Shown one piece after another: positions 1 through 10,166 of a DNA stretch of 64,000 nucleotides. A program made the position numbers and the translations under genes. The stretch is from positions 1,922,001 to 1,986,000 of the forward strand of contig JAULSU010000003.1 in assembly GCA_030512335.1 (NCBI GenBank), written 5' to 3'. Source of the DNA: Immersiella caudata. Lineage: Eukaryota > Ascomycota > Sordariomycetes > Sordariales > Lasiosphaeriaceae. The notes beneath the pieces were generated by a model that was given only the letters and a program-made list of their open reading frames with translations, was not told the DNA's origin and did no database searches. Every line of letters begins with the position of its first letter. Position 1 is the stretch's first letter.

Positions 1-649
1 AGAACTATGATCCCCAGCGTGACAAGCGTATGTCGCCTCGACCCTCAATCGATTTCACTGGCAGAGGCTGACAAGTCCTCAGGTTTCTCGGGCACCGTCC
101 GTCTCCCGACGATCCCCCGCCCCAACATGAGCATCTGCATTCTCGGTGACCAGCACGATATCGACCGTGCTAAGCACGGAGGTGTTGACGCCATGTCGGC
201 CGACGACTTGAAGAAGCTGAACAAGAACAAGAAGCTCATCAAGAAGCTTGCTCGCAAGTATGATGCCTTCGTCGCTTCCGACACCCTCATCAAGCAGATC
301 CCCCGTCTGCTCGGTCCTGGTCTCTCCAAGGGTATGCGCTCCCGAGTCTGTCTAGTCTGCAACGATTAAACCTAACTTCTCCCTAGCTGGCAAGTTCCCC
401 ACCCCGGTCTCCCATGCCGATGACCTCACTGGCAAGATCAACGAGGTCAAGTCTACCATCAAGTTCCAGCTGAAGAAGGTTCTTTGCATGGGTGTCGCTG
501 TCGGCAACGTTGGCATGACCCAGGAGCAGCTGGTCGCCAACATCATGCTGGCCATCAACTACCTCGTCTCTCTCCTGAAGAAGGGCTGGCAGAACGTTGG
601 TAGCTTGACCATCAAGGCTACCATGTCTCCCCCCAAGCGCATCTACTAA
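1..649 (+). CDS. rpl10a: 60S ribosomal protein uL1 (L10a), 5' end off the window
   Basis: Large-subunit ribosomal protein of the L1 stalk, which acts in tRNA exit from the E site. Three exon pieces are seen: 1-27, 83-331 and 387-649. The first intron (28-82) begins GTATGT and ends CTCAG; the second (332-386) begins GTATGC and ends CCTAG. Joined, they read through the family hallmarks NYDPQRDKR, SGTV, PRPNMSICILGD, KKLNKNKK and GPGLSKAGKFP, and end KRIY before TAA. The N-terminal third of a normal ~217-residue protein lies upstream of the window. Family identity is certain. The exact splice sites are inferred from frame and conservation. Confidence 0.96.
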
Positions 650-2548
650 AATGGGTCCGTTCTACGCCGGTGGCTCGACGTCATCTTGGTTGGACGCCCG
701 GAGCATGTCATGAAGATACTCGGATGAATTGATGAATTGACGCTCCGCAAGTTCTCCAGTAGTTCTGTTCCATTGACGAAGTGACTGTATTCCCGAAGGC
801 GCAGATGGGATTGTGCAATTGTTTTGTTGCATCATTTCTGTGCCATCAGGTTCAACATACGACTTGAGGTACCGAGCCAATTCCTCCGGCTTGGTCGAAC
901 CAACGACGGTGACATTTGACGAGAGTTCGAGACAGGCACACCTTGGCCTCCCATAGATGGGAGTCGGTCATATGCTCGAGGCAGTCATTAGCACCGCAAT
1001 GGCCTACGTAGTAGAGGCTGGATGCTACAATTCCAAAAAGAAATCGTGCAAGGCGCGACTCGATGAACGTAGATCCACCCAAGCGCAGCTCAGCAGAGAT
1101 TTCCAGAGGCTGCAAGGATCTCGCGATCCACATGTGCATTCAATCATGCTCCCTTAGAGGCATTCGGCCAGAATTGCAAGCTAAACTAAAATTTCACATT
1201 TTGAATGGTGAAATGTCGAGACCATCCCACACTACGAACCTCTGGAGTCGTCGTTCGCGGCATAGTTTTTAGGGAAGAGATGGCCCAGCGTTGCTGTGGG
1301 AGGCCGGGAACGGAGGAAAACCCATAGAGCATTGTATTCAGTAAAATACAGCGAGTAACCCTCAGCAAGCCGCCGTAGCGGAGCCGCCCGAGAACCGCGC
1401 GATTCTCGTCCTCTTCACTTGACGGTGTAAAGGGCGGGAGACGCAATTCTTACTGAGGAGAGAAGAGGAAGAGAGGAAGGGGGGGAAGACGAGTTGAAGT
1501 TTTATAGCTGAGAATGGGAGTGGGGCGCTAGGACGGTTAGGGCTAGTGTGGGCCTCTGGTGGGGCGCAGGCAGAAAGTGCAGACTCTGCACTGCAGAGGC
1601 TGATGTCGCTCCATTGAGGCTCTGACTCTGGGAGTTCGAGACTTCTGTTACGACCAAGGGTGGCACTGGGCGGCTGCCCTAGTCAAAGATTTGAAGACTG
1701 AGAGAACTCCTGGGCTTCACTTTATTTTTACTGTATTTTTTTTTAGCGAAATTTCTTGTGCACTTTCTCCCCGGTTTGGGCTGAGTTCCTCGCAGCCCCC
1801 AAGCTCCGCAACTCGAGTCAACCTGGAAACCACCGCAGGAAGGCCCTGCCTGCTCAGATGTGAATGGTGGCAATTAAACATTGTATTTCCGGGGCTTGGA
1901 CAACACATGAGGACCAGGAAGCCGCACAACGACACGCCTATGGGCCTATCGCTATTGTCTTTCTTTCTCCTCGTTGCCGAACCACACACTTCAATGGCCC
2001 CTCAAGCAAGTGCTTGATGCCTACGGTATTCTCTCCTTTTACTCTTGCGTCATGAAGCGTTACATGTCCTCTTATGCATAATCACGCTTGTTACTAGTAG
2101 TTCCAGCATCTCTCAATGGCCGAGGGGAGCTGGGCGGCAAAAAGAGAAGCGTAGACACCTACAACACCAGGTATTCGCTGGACGCCACCGACCCAACTGC
2201 TAGGTAGTCTGGCAGCTACTGGTTTATAGAGTGAAGAGCGAACGGGATCCCAAGCTTTCCAATACCTATGGCCGTATGTTGTCTTTGAACCCCGTCAGGT
2301 TAGTAATGGGTGGCCACTAGATCAGAGGAGATGAGCGCCGGCAGTGGGATGAGAGCAAACTTACCGGGCTCAGACTTGATCAAATCATACCTGTAAACTC
2401 TTCTGATGTGTCTAATTTTCGCTCTACGGATCCCTAGACAAGAAACAGACCATGATAAATCAATGTCCTTGGCGGGCCGTCCCGCTCGAACCCCTTCTAA
2501 GGCCCTCCAAGGTACCGAGTCCAACCCTCTAACACCCACGCCCTATGA
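650..2548. other. Intergenic region, 1.9 kb, no convincing gene
   Basis: This stretch lies between the uL1 stop and the 3' end of the NADH pyrophosphatase. Short open frames exist on both strands but lack recognisable domains or sensible splice partners. The only segment that looks protein-like is the minus-strand frame at 662-967, listed separately. A single GGTTAGGG lies near 1535. Confidence 0.6.
662..967 (-). other. Possible gene remnant (open frame without start)
   Basis: A minus-strand frame stays open for 102 codons and closes 12 bases from the uL1 stop codon. Its middle part (STKPEELARYLKSYVEPDG) has the composition of a real protein, and the later part contains SLRQWNRTTGELAERQF. 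There is no ATG at its head, and it is closed upstream by TGA at 968-970. Extension would need an unseen intron or a frameshift into the overlapping frame at 852-1139. I do not recognise the family. It may be a small functional gene with an upstream exon, a decayed fragment, or chance. Confidence 0.25.
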
Positions 2549-3866
2549 TTAAATCTTCGCCCTCCACCATCCATCCACAACTGCAGTAATCAAGCGGTTT
2601 GCGATAGCCGTTTGTGGCGGCAACCTCAATCTCCCTTGAACATACCCTTCCGGCGCTGCCTCACCCAGGTTGCTCACTCCCTTCAACAACGCCTCCCTCA
2701 CCTCATCTGTCGAGAACCACCTGGCATCCTCCAACTCCTTATCATTGCCCAAATAAACCGTCTCGCCATCACCAGGCAGAGCCTGTCCTATTGCGCCGAT
2801 CATCAACGAAGCTGGAAACGGCCATGGCTGCGAGCTGTGCAGCACCACTCTCCCGACTTTGACGCCACTCTCTTCCCAGACTTCGCGTCGCACAGCCTCC
2901 TCGATAGACTCGCCCGGCTCTTGGAAGCCGGCGAGGGTGGAGTACCAGTTTGGCGGCCAGCGACGTTGACGACCCAGAAGGATGCGAGTTCCGTCGGAGG
3001 AGACGATGGCCATGATGACTGTGGGGTCTGTTCGAGGAAACGAGAGGTTCGACACAGTGTTGCGGGTTGCACAGGGCAGGCGAGCCACAGGACCTCCAGA
3101 CGCAGAGTCTGTGGGAGGGCAAACACGCTTCGTCCCTGCGTTGACCGAAAGAGTCGGCTGGCCGCACTGCGCGCAAAACGGATTCCGCACATTCCAATCC
3201 AACAGGGCGCGAGCGTACCCGTAAGTCGCAGCTAAAACAGCCGTCAGCACCTCTCCATCACAAATTCAAAGCGATCGGAAGCAAACACTTACCCTGACCA
3301 GCATGGAGCCCCATATGCCTCGGACTATTCTCATGAAACTCCAACCCCAGCCCTTTTACCTTCTCAATCACCCCCTTCGCCACGTCGCTCAGCGTCCCCT
3401 TCGGCGTGACATCCACCCCAAAGTACGGCACCCCCGTATAGTCCTTATACTTGAAACCCTCCTCTGCCCGGTCTGCCCCATCGCTAGGAAAACTCCCATC
3501 CTCATCCACTCCCAAAAAGATCACCACCGGCCTCGTAGCACTCGAGTCAAACTCCCCAACCAGCTCCTCCTCCGTCTTCACAAATGGTTCCCTCCCCGTG
3601 AGCGGGAAGACTTGGTCACCCGAGACGAATCCGAGTTGAGAAGAGTCTGAGGCCTGAACCAAAGGGGCGAGGCTGTTCATGAGTAGGAAGGCGGCCGAGG
3701 GGTGGGAAAATGCGAGTTGAAGAAAGTCATGGTCAGTGCGAAGAAAGGAAAGCCGGTTGAGTGGGGAACCGGAAAAGTAGTTTGATGTTTCGGGGCCAAA
3801 CTTTGCGGTGAGGTGAGAGTTGTCGTTGGCGGAGTGAGAGAGGATTGGGAGGGAGGGGATTGGCAT
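2549..3866 (-). CDS. npy1: NADH pyrophosphatase, NUDT12/NPY1-type Nudix hydrolase
   Basis: Hydrolyses NAD(H) to NMN(H) and AMP and can process NAD-capped RNA in this family. Two exons, 3293-3866 and 2549-3231, encode 418 residues. The intron 3232-3292 is GTAAGTG...TTTAG and splits an Ala codon. The N-terminal NUDIX-like domain is followed by a zinc-ribbon segment (Cys211-x2-Cys214, more Cys near 227 and 244) and the Nudix box near residues 290-312 (GFQEPGES...REVWEESGV). The NADH-specific signature SQPWPFPAS follows about ten residues later. The C-terminus is -AKI, a variant PTS1, which suits the peroxisomal location of yeast Npy1. The ATG is preceded by a run of twelve A. The 3' end faces the uL1 side. 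Confidence 0.93.
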
Positions 3867-4823
3867 TTTTTTTTTTTTAAATTTTGGTTTCTGGTTGAGT
3901 CTGGGATATAGATTAGATGAGGGGGATGTAATGGATGGGGTTTAGGTGAGGGGAGGTTTACGAGGCAGCGGTTGTTGCAACGCAAGGAGAGATGAGGTTT
4001 GTGACATTTATAAGGCTCCGAATCTCCGGGGATAGGGGGGCATCGGCGGCTCGCGATGACACAATCTCGCGGAACGAGCGGGGGCGGGGCAAGCCGGGCC
4101 CGCTCCGACTGAATTGATGGGGGTGATGAGTAATTGAAGCCCGTTCTTATCACGGCCCACCATCCACTTGGAAGTTGCGGCTAGGTACTGTACTGAAGGG
4201 CGAATTGTAAGTGGTTGGTTGGCTCTTTGTAACCCTGAGAATATCGCATGGGGTAGATGTCGGGATTGGAATTTTTGACATGTCGAATCCCTCAGGGCCT
4301 GACCTGGCTGCGTTGGGGTGTTGACGGGTTGCCATCTTCATCTACCCTTGATCAACTTCAAGGAAATTCAGAAAGCTCTGGTGGCCTCAACCCGCTTCTG
4401 ACTAAAACCATTGGGGGGACACACGTGAAGAGAAATAAAACTTCAGTACGACCTCGAAATACTTTCAGATTATGTTGTTGAAAATTGGAAGAGCAAAAAC
4501 CAGGGGTCTGATCCTGAAGCAAAACCCCACATTCGTGGGTTAGGGCTGTAGTTTCGCGAAGCTCCCCCCACCTTGAAGCTGTCCCTTCTCCAACATGGTC
4601 AGGGTGGCCACGACGACACAGCACCTACCACCTCACAAAACCAGCAAATTTCGGATCGTGCAGAAAAAGTGCCAAAACAAAGCAACTATACTAATGGGCC
4701 GCCTAAAATAACCGCCCACCGCCGAAACCCACCCAACGCGCGCTCAATTGACCGCTTTCCACCTCCACAACACTAGCCGCAAACACACACAACCACGGCC
4801 GCCGTGCCGCGCCCCGAACCGCC
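3867..4823. other. Divergent promoter region NPY1 / COG1, ~0.96 kb
   Basis: Non-coding spacer between two genes transcribed away from each other. It begins with a T-run abutting the NPY1 start codon and contains a GGGTTAGGG telobox-like motif at 4537-4545. No ORF here has a recognisable product. Confidence 0.7.
4537..4545 (+). promoter_or_regulatory. Telobox-like motif GGGTTAGGG
   Basis: The nine bases GGGTTAGGG lie 279 bases before the COG1 start codon. The same nine-mer, or its complement, recurs in three other promoter-side intervals of this window. Telobox-type sites are known to bind Myb/TRF-like factors in fungal promoters. Function here is inferred from recurrence only. Confidence 0.35.
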
Positions 4824-7196
4824 ATGTCCAACATCGACCTAGCCCCCTTCACCACCTCCTCCCAAATCTTCACCACCTCGTCCCACACTCTCCCGCAAAT
4901 TCGCCAGATCCACAAATCCCTCCACGCTCAACTCGAAGACACCGCCGCCCGGCTACGCACCCAAGTCGGAAACTCCTACCGCGACCTGCTCGGAACAGCG
5001 GATACCATTGTAGCAATGCGCGATGATATGGAGAGGGTTCAAGGAACGCTGGGGCGTATGGGTGGGCGATGCGGAAGGGCGGTGGTCGGGAGGAAGGTAG
5101 GGGGGTTGGGGAGGTTTGTGGAGGAGATGGAGGAGGGGGACGGGGAGATGGGGCGGGAGGCTAGGAGGGGATTGCTTGGGTGTGCGGTGCTTGGGTTGGG
5201 AGGCGTGTTGAGGGGGATGGGGAATAAGGAGAAGGGGAGGGGGCAGAGGTTAGTGTTGGGGGCGAGGTTGTGGGTGCTGGGGAGGCTGTTGGTAAAAAGC
5301 TTGGGGGGAAAGGGAGAGGATGCGAAGGGGGTGGAGAGAAGCTTGGAAGGGCTGCATAGGAGGCTTTTGAGGGGGGTGGAGGGGGTGTTGAAAAGGGGAG
5401 GTGAGAGGGGGGATGTGTTGATGGCGCTGGGGGCGTACAGCTTGGCGACGAGTAGCGGGGCGAGGGATGTGCTGAGGCACTTTTTGAGGGTGAGAGGGCA
5501 GGCGATGGCGATGGCGTTTGAGGATGCCGGGGAGGAGAGAAAAGATGGAAGGAGCCAAAAGGATGTGTTGAGGTGCTTGGGGCTCTATACGAGGACGCTG
5601 CAAGATGTGCAGAATTTGGTGCCGAATAGGTTGACGGAGGCGTTGATGGCCTTGAAGAAGGGTGCGCTGTTGGCGGACGAGTCGTTGAGGGCGATGGAGG
5701 GGCTGAGGCTGGACGTTTACAAGCGGTGGTGCGGGGATGAGATCCAGTACTACACTCCGTTTATCCGTCACGATGATTTGGACGGGAAACAGGCAAGGGA
5801 GATGCTCACGAGCTGGGCCAAGGAAGGGAGTGTAGTGTTGCTGCGTGGGTTGGAGAAGACGCTGGAGGGGATGACCGAGTTCAAGGCGATTGTCGAGCTA
5901 CGCACGAACGTCCTGAAGCTGTGGATTCAGGAGGGTAGCAAGGCGAAGGGGTTCGACCCCTCAGTTTTGCTTGACCAGATTCGGGACGCTATCAACAGCC
6001 ATATGTTGGAAGTTGTCGAAGCCAAGGTTGCCAAACTACGACTTGTTGGCTCAGAGGTATCTGCCGCACTCGATGCTTGGCGCGAAGGCTTTACGGAGCG
6101 GCATCAAAGCCTTTGGGACGACGGTGCCTTCGATACAGAGCTATCGAGCGGAGCCGCCCAGTTTACGCAGGACGTAATTGCACGGCTGTACGGCAGGAAT
6201 GACGCTGTTTCCAAAGCTGTCACTTGCTACCAGTCTTGGTACCATGTTATTGACGATGTGGCCGTGGTCGTCGACCAGCTGAAGCGGCAACGGTGGGACA
6301 ACGACGCCGACGAGATTGAAGACGAGGAGACAATTGAGCACCGCCAGAAGTTGCTTGCCGAAGAAGATCCGCAAAAGTTGAGTGAGCACCTCGATGTCTC
6401 GCTCATCAAGGCCTTCAAGCGTCTGGAAGATCACCTGGTGCTGCTTTGGAAAGCCCATCAAAACGGACCGAACAAGGGACCGATCGCCATGTACTTCCTC
6501 CGCGTACTGAGAGACATACGGGCAAGGCTCCCCCATAATCTGGAAGCTGTCAGGAAGTTTGGCTTGGACGTGGTGCCGTCACTTCAAGAGACCGTGGCCG
6601 CCACCGTGCTTGTTGCGCCGCTGGAAGAGCTCGCAACGGTGGCCCTGGCTCGGAAGACTGTTGTGGGGAGGGCTCTCTGGGAGGGGACTCCCGAGCTCCC
6701 CGCGTCTCCATCGCCCGGGATTTTCAAGTTTTTGAGGAACCTCTCTACCTTAATGGGCGATGCGGGCGGAGATTTGTGGAGTCCAGCTGCGGTGAAGTTG
6801 TTGAAGCAGCGCCTTCAGAAGGATGTCAGCAAGTGTTGGTTGCAAGCGCTCGAGGCTGCAACTACGACAAAGACCACAGCAGCCGAAGCAGCCAAACCCA
6901 GCGACCAGGCCGACGCGCCCGACGAGAAGGAAGAGCCATCGACCGAACCTGAAGCCACAGCAGAAGGCAACAGGATCGCCGACCAGTGGCGAGACCTGCT
7001 CGTCCAGTGGCTCTTCGACGTGTCCTACCTTCGAGCCTTCGTAGAAGCACCCTCTGACAAAGAGCACAACCTCAAGGATGCGGAGGACGTAATCTACAGG
7101 CATACCAACCTGGACACGGAAGCTCGAGACAGAGTGGACAAAACGACTCAGGATTGCTGGAAGCGAACGAGTCTCCTGTTCGGACTTCTATCATAA
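4824..7196 (+). CDS. cog1: Conserved oligomeric Golgi complex subunit 1
   Basis: Subunit of lobe A of the COG tethering complex, which returns Golgi enzymes by retrograde vesicle traffic. It is a single exon of 790 codons from ATG at 4824, preceded by a C-rich leader. Residues ~16-75 hold the Vps51/COG1 N-terminal helix signature (QIRQIHKSLHAQL, LRTQVGNSYRDLLGTADTI). The rest is helical, with a low-complexity Ala/Thr/Glu segment around residues 675-715. The first 300 codons use GGG, AGG and GTG very heavily on the coding strand, unlike the C-rich codons of the last third. The 3' end converges on the isomerase gene, 90 bases away. No frameshift is seen. Confidence 0.9.
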   Translation: MSNIDLAPFTTSSQIFTTSSHTLPQIRQIHKSLHAQLEDTAARLRTQVGNSYRDLLGTADTIVAMRDDMERVQGTLGRMGGRCGRAVVGRKVGGLGRFVEEMEEGDGEMGREARRGLLGCAVLGLGGVLRGMGNKEKGRGQRLVLGARLWVLGRLLVKSLGGKGEDAKGVERSLEGLHRRLLRGVEGVLKRGGERGDVLMALGAYSLATSSGARDVLRHFLRVRGQAMAMAFEDAGEERKDGRSQKDVLRCLGLYTRTLQDVQNLVPNRLTEALMALKKGALLADESLRAMEGLRLDVYKRWCGDEIQYYTPFIRHDDLDGKQAREMLTSWAKEGSVVLLRGLEKTLEGMTEFKAIVELRTNVLKLWIQEGSKAKGFDPSVLLDQIRDAINSHMLEVVEAKVAKLRLVGSEVSAALDAWREGFTERHQSLWDDGAFDTELSSGAAQFTQDVIARLYGRNDAVSKAVTCYQSWYHVIDDVAVVVDQLKRQRWDNDADEIEDEETIEHRQKLLAEEDPQKLSEHLDVSLIKAFKRLEDHLVLLWKAHQNGPNKGPIAMYFLRVLRDIRARLPHNLEAVRKFGLDVVPSLQETVAATVLVAPLEELATVALARKTVVGRALWEGTPELPASPSPGIFKFLRNLSTLMGDAGGDLWSPAAVKLLKQRLQKDVSKCWLQALEAATTTKTTAAEAAKPSDQADAPDEKEEPSTEPEATAEGNRIADQWRDLLVQWLFDVSYLRAFVEAPSDKEHNLKDAEDVIYRHTNLDTEARDRVDKTTQDCWKRTSLLFGLLS

Positions 7197-7286
7197 TACC
7201 CATAGACAAAGCCAAGTACTCCATGATGATGATGATGATATACAGAATAGACAGTCCGGTCCCCATCAAAACAGTACCCCTCCCCC

Positions 7287-8141
7287 TCAAAGCTTATGCC
7301 TCTTCTTGCCCGACGCAATCTTCGCAAACTCATCCTGCGGAACGCCGCTCATAAACCTTTCAATACCCGCAAACACTTCCCTCGCATTCTGCGCCTCCAG
7401 CACATCCACCTCCGGTTTCCTAATCAACGCCTTAATCCCCAACAAACTATCCCCCACTAAATGCTCCCCCAGCCTCTCATCAATCTCCGCCAGTACCATT
7501 TCCTTGAACTTCTCATCCTCGCCCGGCTTCACCCCCTCCATGATTTTGTTGACAAACCCAGATGAGACCAGCTCCTCTGCGGATATCCTCTTGCTCATGA
7601 TCAGCGCCTCGTTCGCCTTGGCAATACCTAGCCTTTGCACTAGCGCACGCGAGGCACCGCCTTCAGCTACGAGGCCTAGGGACGAAAAAGGGGTAAGGAG
7701 GAAAGCATGCGGTGCGGCGTAGACAAAGTCCGCAAAGGCGGTCAGCGCCGCGGAGAGGCCAACTACGGGGCCATTGAGCGCGACAACGAGGATTTTGGGA
7801 TGGGTGTAGAAAGATTGAGTGGTGTTGAGGTTATTTGCGAGAAAGGTGCGTAGCCAGTGCTGGCGAACGGCTGAGGGGGATGTGTCTCCTTGTGAGGGGC
7901 TGGTGAGGTCCGAGGAAGAACCGGAGGCAGAGGGCCGGGTGACGGACACGTCGGCACCAGCGGAGAAGAAACGGCCTTTGCCGATGATGAGGGTGATGAA
8001 AACCTCGGGACGAGTGGCGATTTCGCGGAGAGATTGCGACAGCTCGTAGTATTGTTGCATGCCGAGGGCGTTGAGCTTGGAGGGGTTGTTGATGGTGATG
8101 ACGGCGAGACGTCCCCGGTATTCCAGCTCAATGATGGCCAT
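7287..8141 (-). CDS. Peroxisomal enoyl-CoA isomerase/hydratase family protein (ECI1-like)
   Basis: Crotonase-fold enzyme, probably a delta3,delta2-enoyl-CoA isomerase of unsaturated fatty-acid beta-oxidation. A single exon encodes 284 residues from ATG at 8141. Visible features are the INNPSKLNAL substrate loop, the oxyanion-hole segments SAGAD (residues 60-64) and NGPVVGLS (123-130), and a glutamate at position 160 in SSLGLVAEGG, where ECI enzymes place their catalytic acid. The C-terminus KKRHKL gives -HKL, a PTS1 variant close to the HRL of yeast Eci1. A Ser/Thr-rich insertion follows the SAGAD motif. Isomerase versus hydratase activity cannot be settled from sequence alone. Confidence 0.88.
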   Translation of the reverse strand: MAIIELEYRGRLAVITINNPSKLNALGMQQYYELSQSLREIATRPEVFITLIIGKGRFFSAGADVSVTRPSASGSSSDLTSPSQGDTSPSAVRQHWLRTFLANNLNTTQSFYTHPKILVVALNGPVVGLSAALTAFADFVYAAPHAFLLTPFSSLGLVAEGGASRALVQRLGIAKANEALIMSKRISAEELVSSGFVNKIMEGVKPGEDEKFKEMVLAEIDERLGEHLVGDSLLGIKALIRKPEVDVLEAQNAREVFAGIERFMSGVPQDEFAKIASGKKRHKL

Positions 8142-10166
8142 TTTAAAGACTGTTCACGGGGCGGCGAGAGGGAAGATTCGGGTCAATTGCACGTGTGATA
8201 GAATTGGGAGAGAAGAGGAACTATGGAAAGGACGAAGCTCAAAATGAAATTTGGATCTACGCTGATGAAGAAGTGGTTGGGGGTCGTGTAAAACGATACC
8301 CGGACCTATGGCCTAGAATACCTTTTTAGAGATGCCTCGGCTATCCCCGCACTTGCATCGATTGGGGCGTTGACTGGTGTCTCTGCTGCACATCATCTTT
8401 TCTTTGTTGTCCTTAATTGGAGAGTCAGGCGCGAGGAAGTCACGGTGGACGATGAGCCTCTGCATGTCAGAGGCGGGGAGGCGGAAAATAACTATCTGGA
8501 GGCTCAGGTCGTCTGATTGAGGTGATGACAAGGCTCATCTGTCGAGGCTCGACAGCGTTCAGGGGCTATCTGCCGCGACCAGGCTTCCCCTCGATTTCAT
8601 CCACCTTCCCAGATTCGGAAGAAGGGATATCGTGTCTTTTGAATTCTTGATTCCGGTTGGTGGCTGGTCAGTGACATCGGCGACGCAATTGTCGGAGTTT
8701 GAAAGCCATATCGACAGTCGGTCGTTACGGCCAAGGCTCGCAAGCCGGGAGCCGGGCTAGCGAAGCGCATGCGACGAAACACACAAAACGTGGTGTTTTA
8801 CCCTTCCCATTCGGCTGCCATCCCTTGAGCCGGTGCATGTCGAACATGTCGCCGTGTGCTGTGGTCAGCTCTCTCTTGCCTGTGCCTCAGCAGCCCTCAC
8901 GAGGGAATCGTCTCAAGATTGGACGAAGGCGTCGCCGCGCAATCGTGTTGACCTTGACGTAGAGTCCAACGGGCTACCTTGGGTAGTATGCAATGGCCAT
9001 AGCCGTGAATGTGTACCGAGTACATCCTGGTGCTGCACGAACAGCTGTGCCCTACTGCCCAAGCGGCGGCGCCAAGACATCATGGCCCAGGAGCTGTTGG
9101 CCTGTTGCTAGATTTGGAGTTGTGGATGGGAGTTGCTCCTGGCGTTTCGCTGACGTATCACGGCGCCTGTACCGTCGCTGAGGTCGGCAAACGGACCCAG
9201 GACTGCCGATCGATAGATATTTGTGTAATGAGTATCGCGGCTTCGACTGTCGGCGCTAGTCTGTCAGGATTTGCTGCTCCTTATCCTGGTCATCTTGAAA
9301 TCACAGCGACAGCACGGATAGGTACCCAATACCCGCGATCCGTGTGTGGATCTGCTTCCTTCAACAAGGAGGGGCCCGTCTGGCTGGGTCCAAGCGCTAC
9401 CCTCGACTTGCCCGTGTGCCCTCGAGTCGAGCGAGGTGAATAAAAGAACACAAGCACATCCGCATCGCAAGTTTTTGCATCTTCCATAGCAGTTGTATTC
9501 TTGCCGAGGCCAGAGAAGCTTGCGCCGCCGCTCCATCTCGACGCTCGCAGGCTGACGCGAGGTCTCTCCCAATCGGGCACAACCTTGAAAGGCAGAGAAC
9601 GGTGGTCGAGACATTCGGTCCCTTCCCCCGCTTCCAGTTGCATGCCTGGCACGGGCCAACGACTGGACACACGAGCGACCAGTCTGGAGGCAGGGACCCT
9701 CTTTCTACGCACCAGCGTCGGGCAGCTCAAGTGTGCGCCTTTTGCGTCCCTCATCCCCCCATCCAACCAAAATATAATCGGCGAATTGCAACCTCCCGCT
9801 CATTTCTCGAGTAGACGCGCCGAACAATTGCTCAACCACTCACATTGCACATCGCCGTGCTATTGCCTCTGCGAGGCCGTCTAGCGTCGCCCAGAAACGG
9901 CAAAAAGGACTGCACAGCGTGCGACCGACGAGCACCAGCGCTGGACCTGCCTTGTGGTCGTTGGGTGTCCTGTGGCCAACGAGAAATCCATCGCATTTTC
10001 AGTGCCGCCCGCAACGCCCATTCACGGCCATCTCAGGGAGAGCCATCATCCGACACGCTTTCACCGACAGATTTGGTTGATGTCGCGGTGGCAGCAAGGC
10101 TGAACCATGATCTAGCCGCTCCTCCTTTCCGTCATCGCTGCACACCAGTCCCACCGACGCATCAAC
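8142..10166. other. Intergenic region upstream of the RasGEF, 2.0 kb
   Basis: The interval lies between the divergent isomerase and CDC25 genes. Numerous short frames exist on both strands but none shows a domain or continues by plausible splicing. The last ~700 bases are rich in C and T tracts and probably hold the CDC25 transcription start and a long leader. Confidence 0.6.
10080..10115 (+). promoter_or_regulatory. Two short upstream ORFs before CDC25
   Basis: An 8-codon frame (ATG at 10080, TGA ending at 10103) and a minimal ATG-ATC-TAG (10107-10115) lie just upstream of the CDC25 start codon at 10167. If the leader includes them they could lower translation of this signalling protein. 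The transcription start is not known, so the role is inference. Confidence 0.4.

Noticed and set aside
2612..3235. Long plus-strand frame of about 207 codons
   Set aside because: It is antisense to the NADH pyrophosphatase, whose motifs and intron are unambiguous on the minus strand.
5250..5771. Minus-strand frame of 173 codons, Gln/Pro/His-rich
   Set aside because: It is a shadow created by the extreme G-rich codon use of COG1 on the plus strand; no domain.
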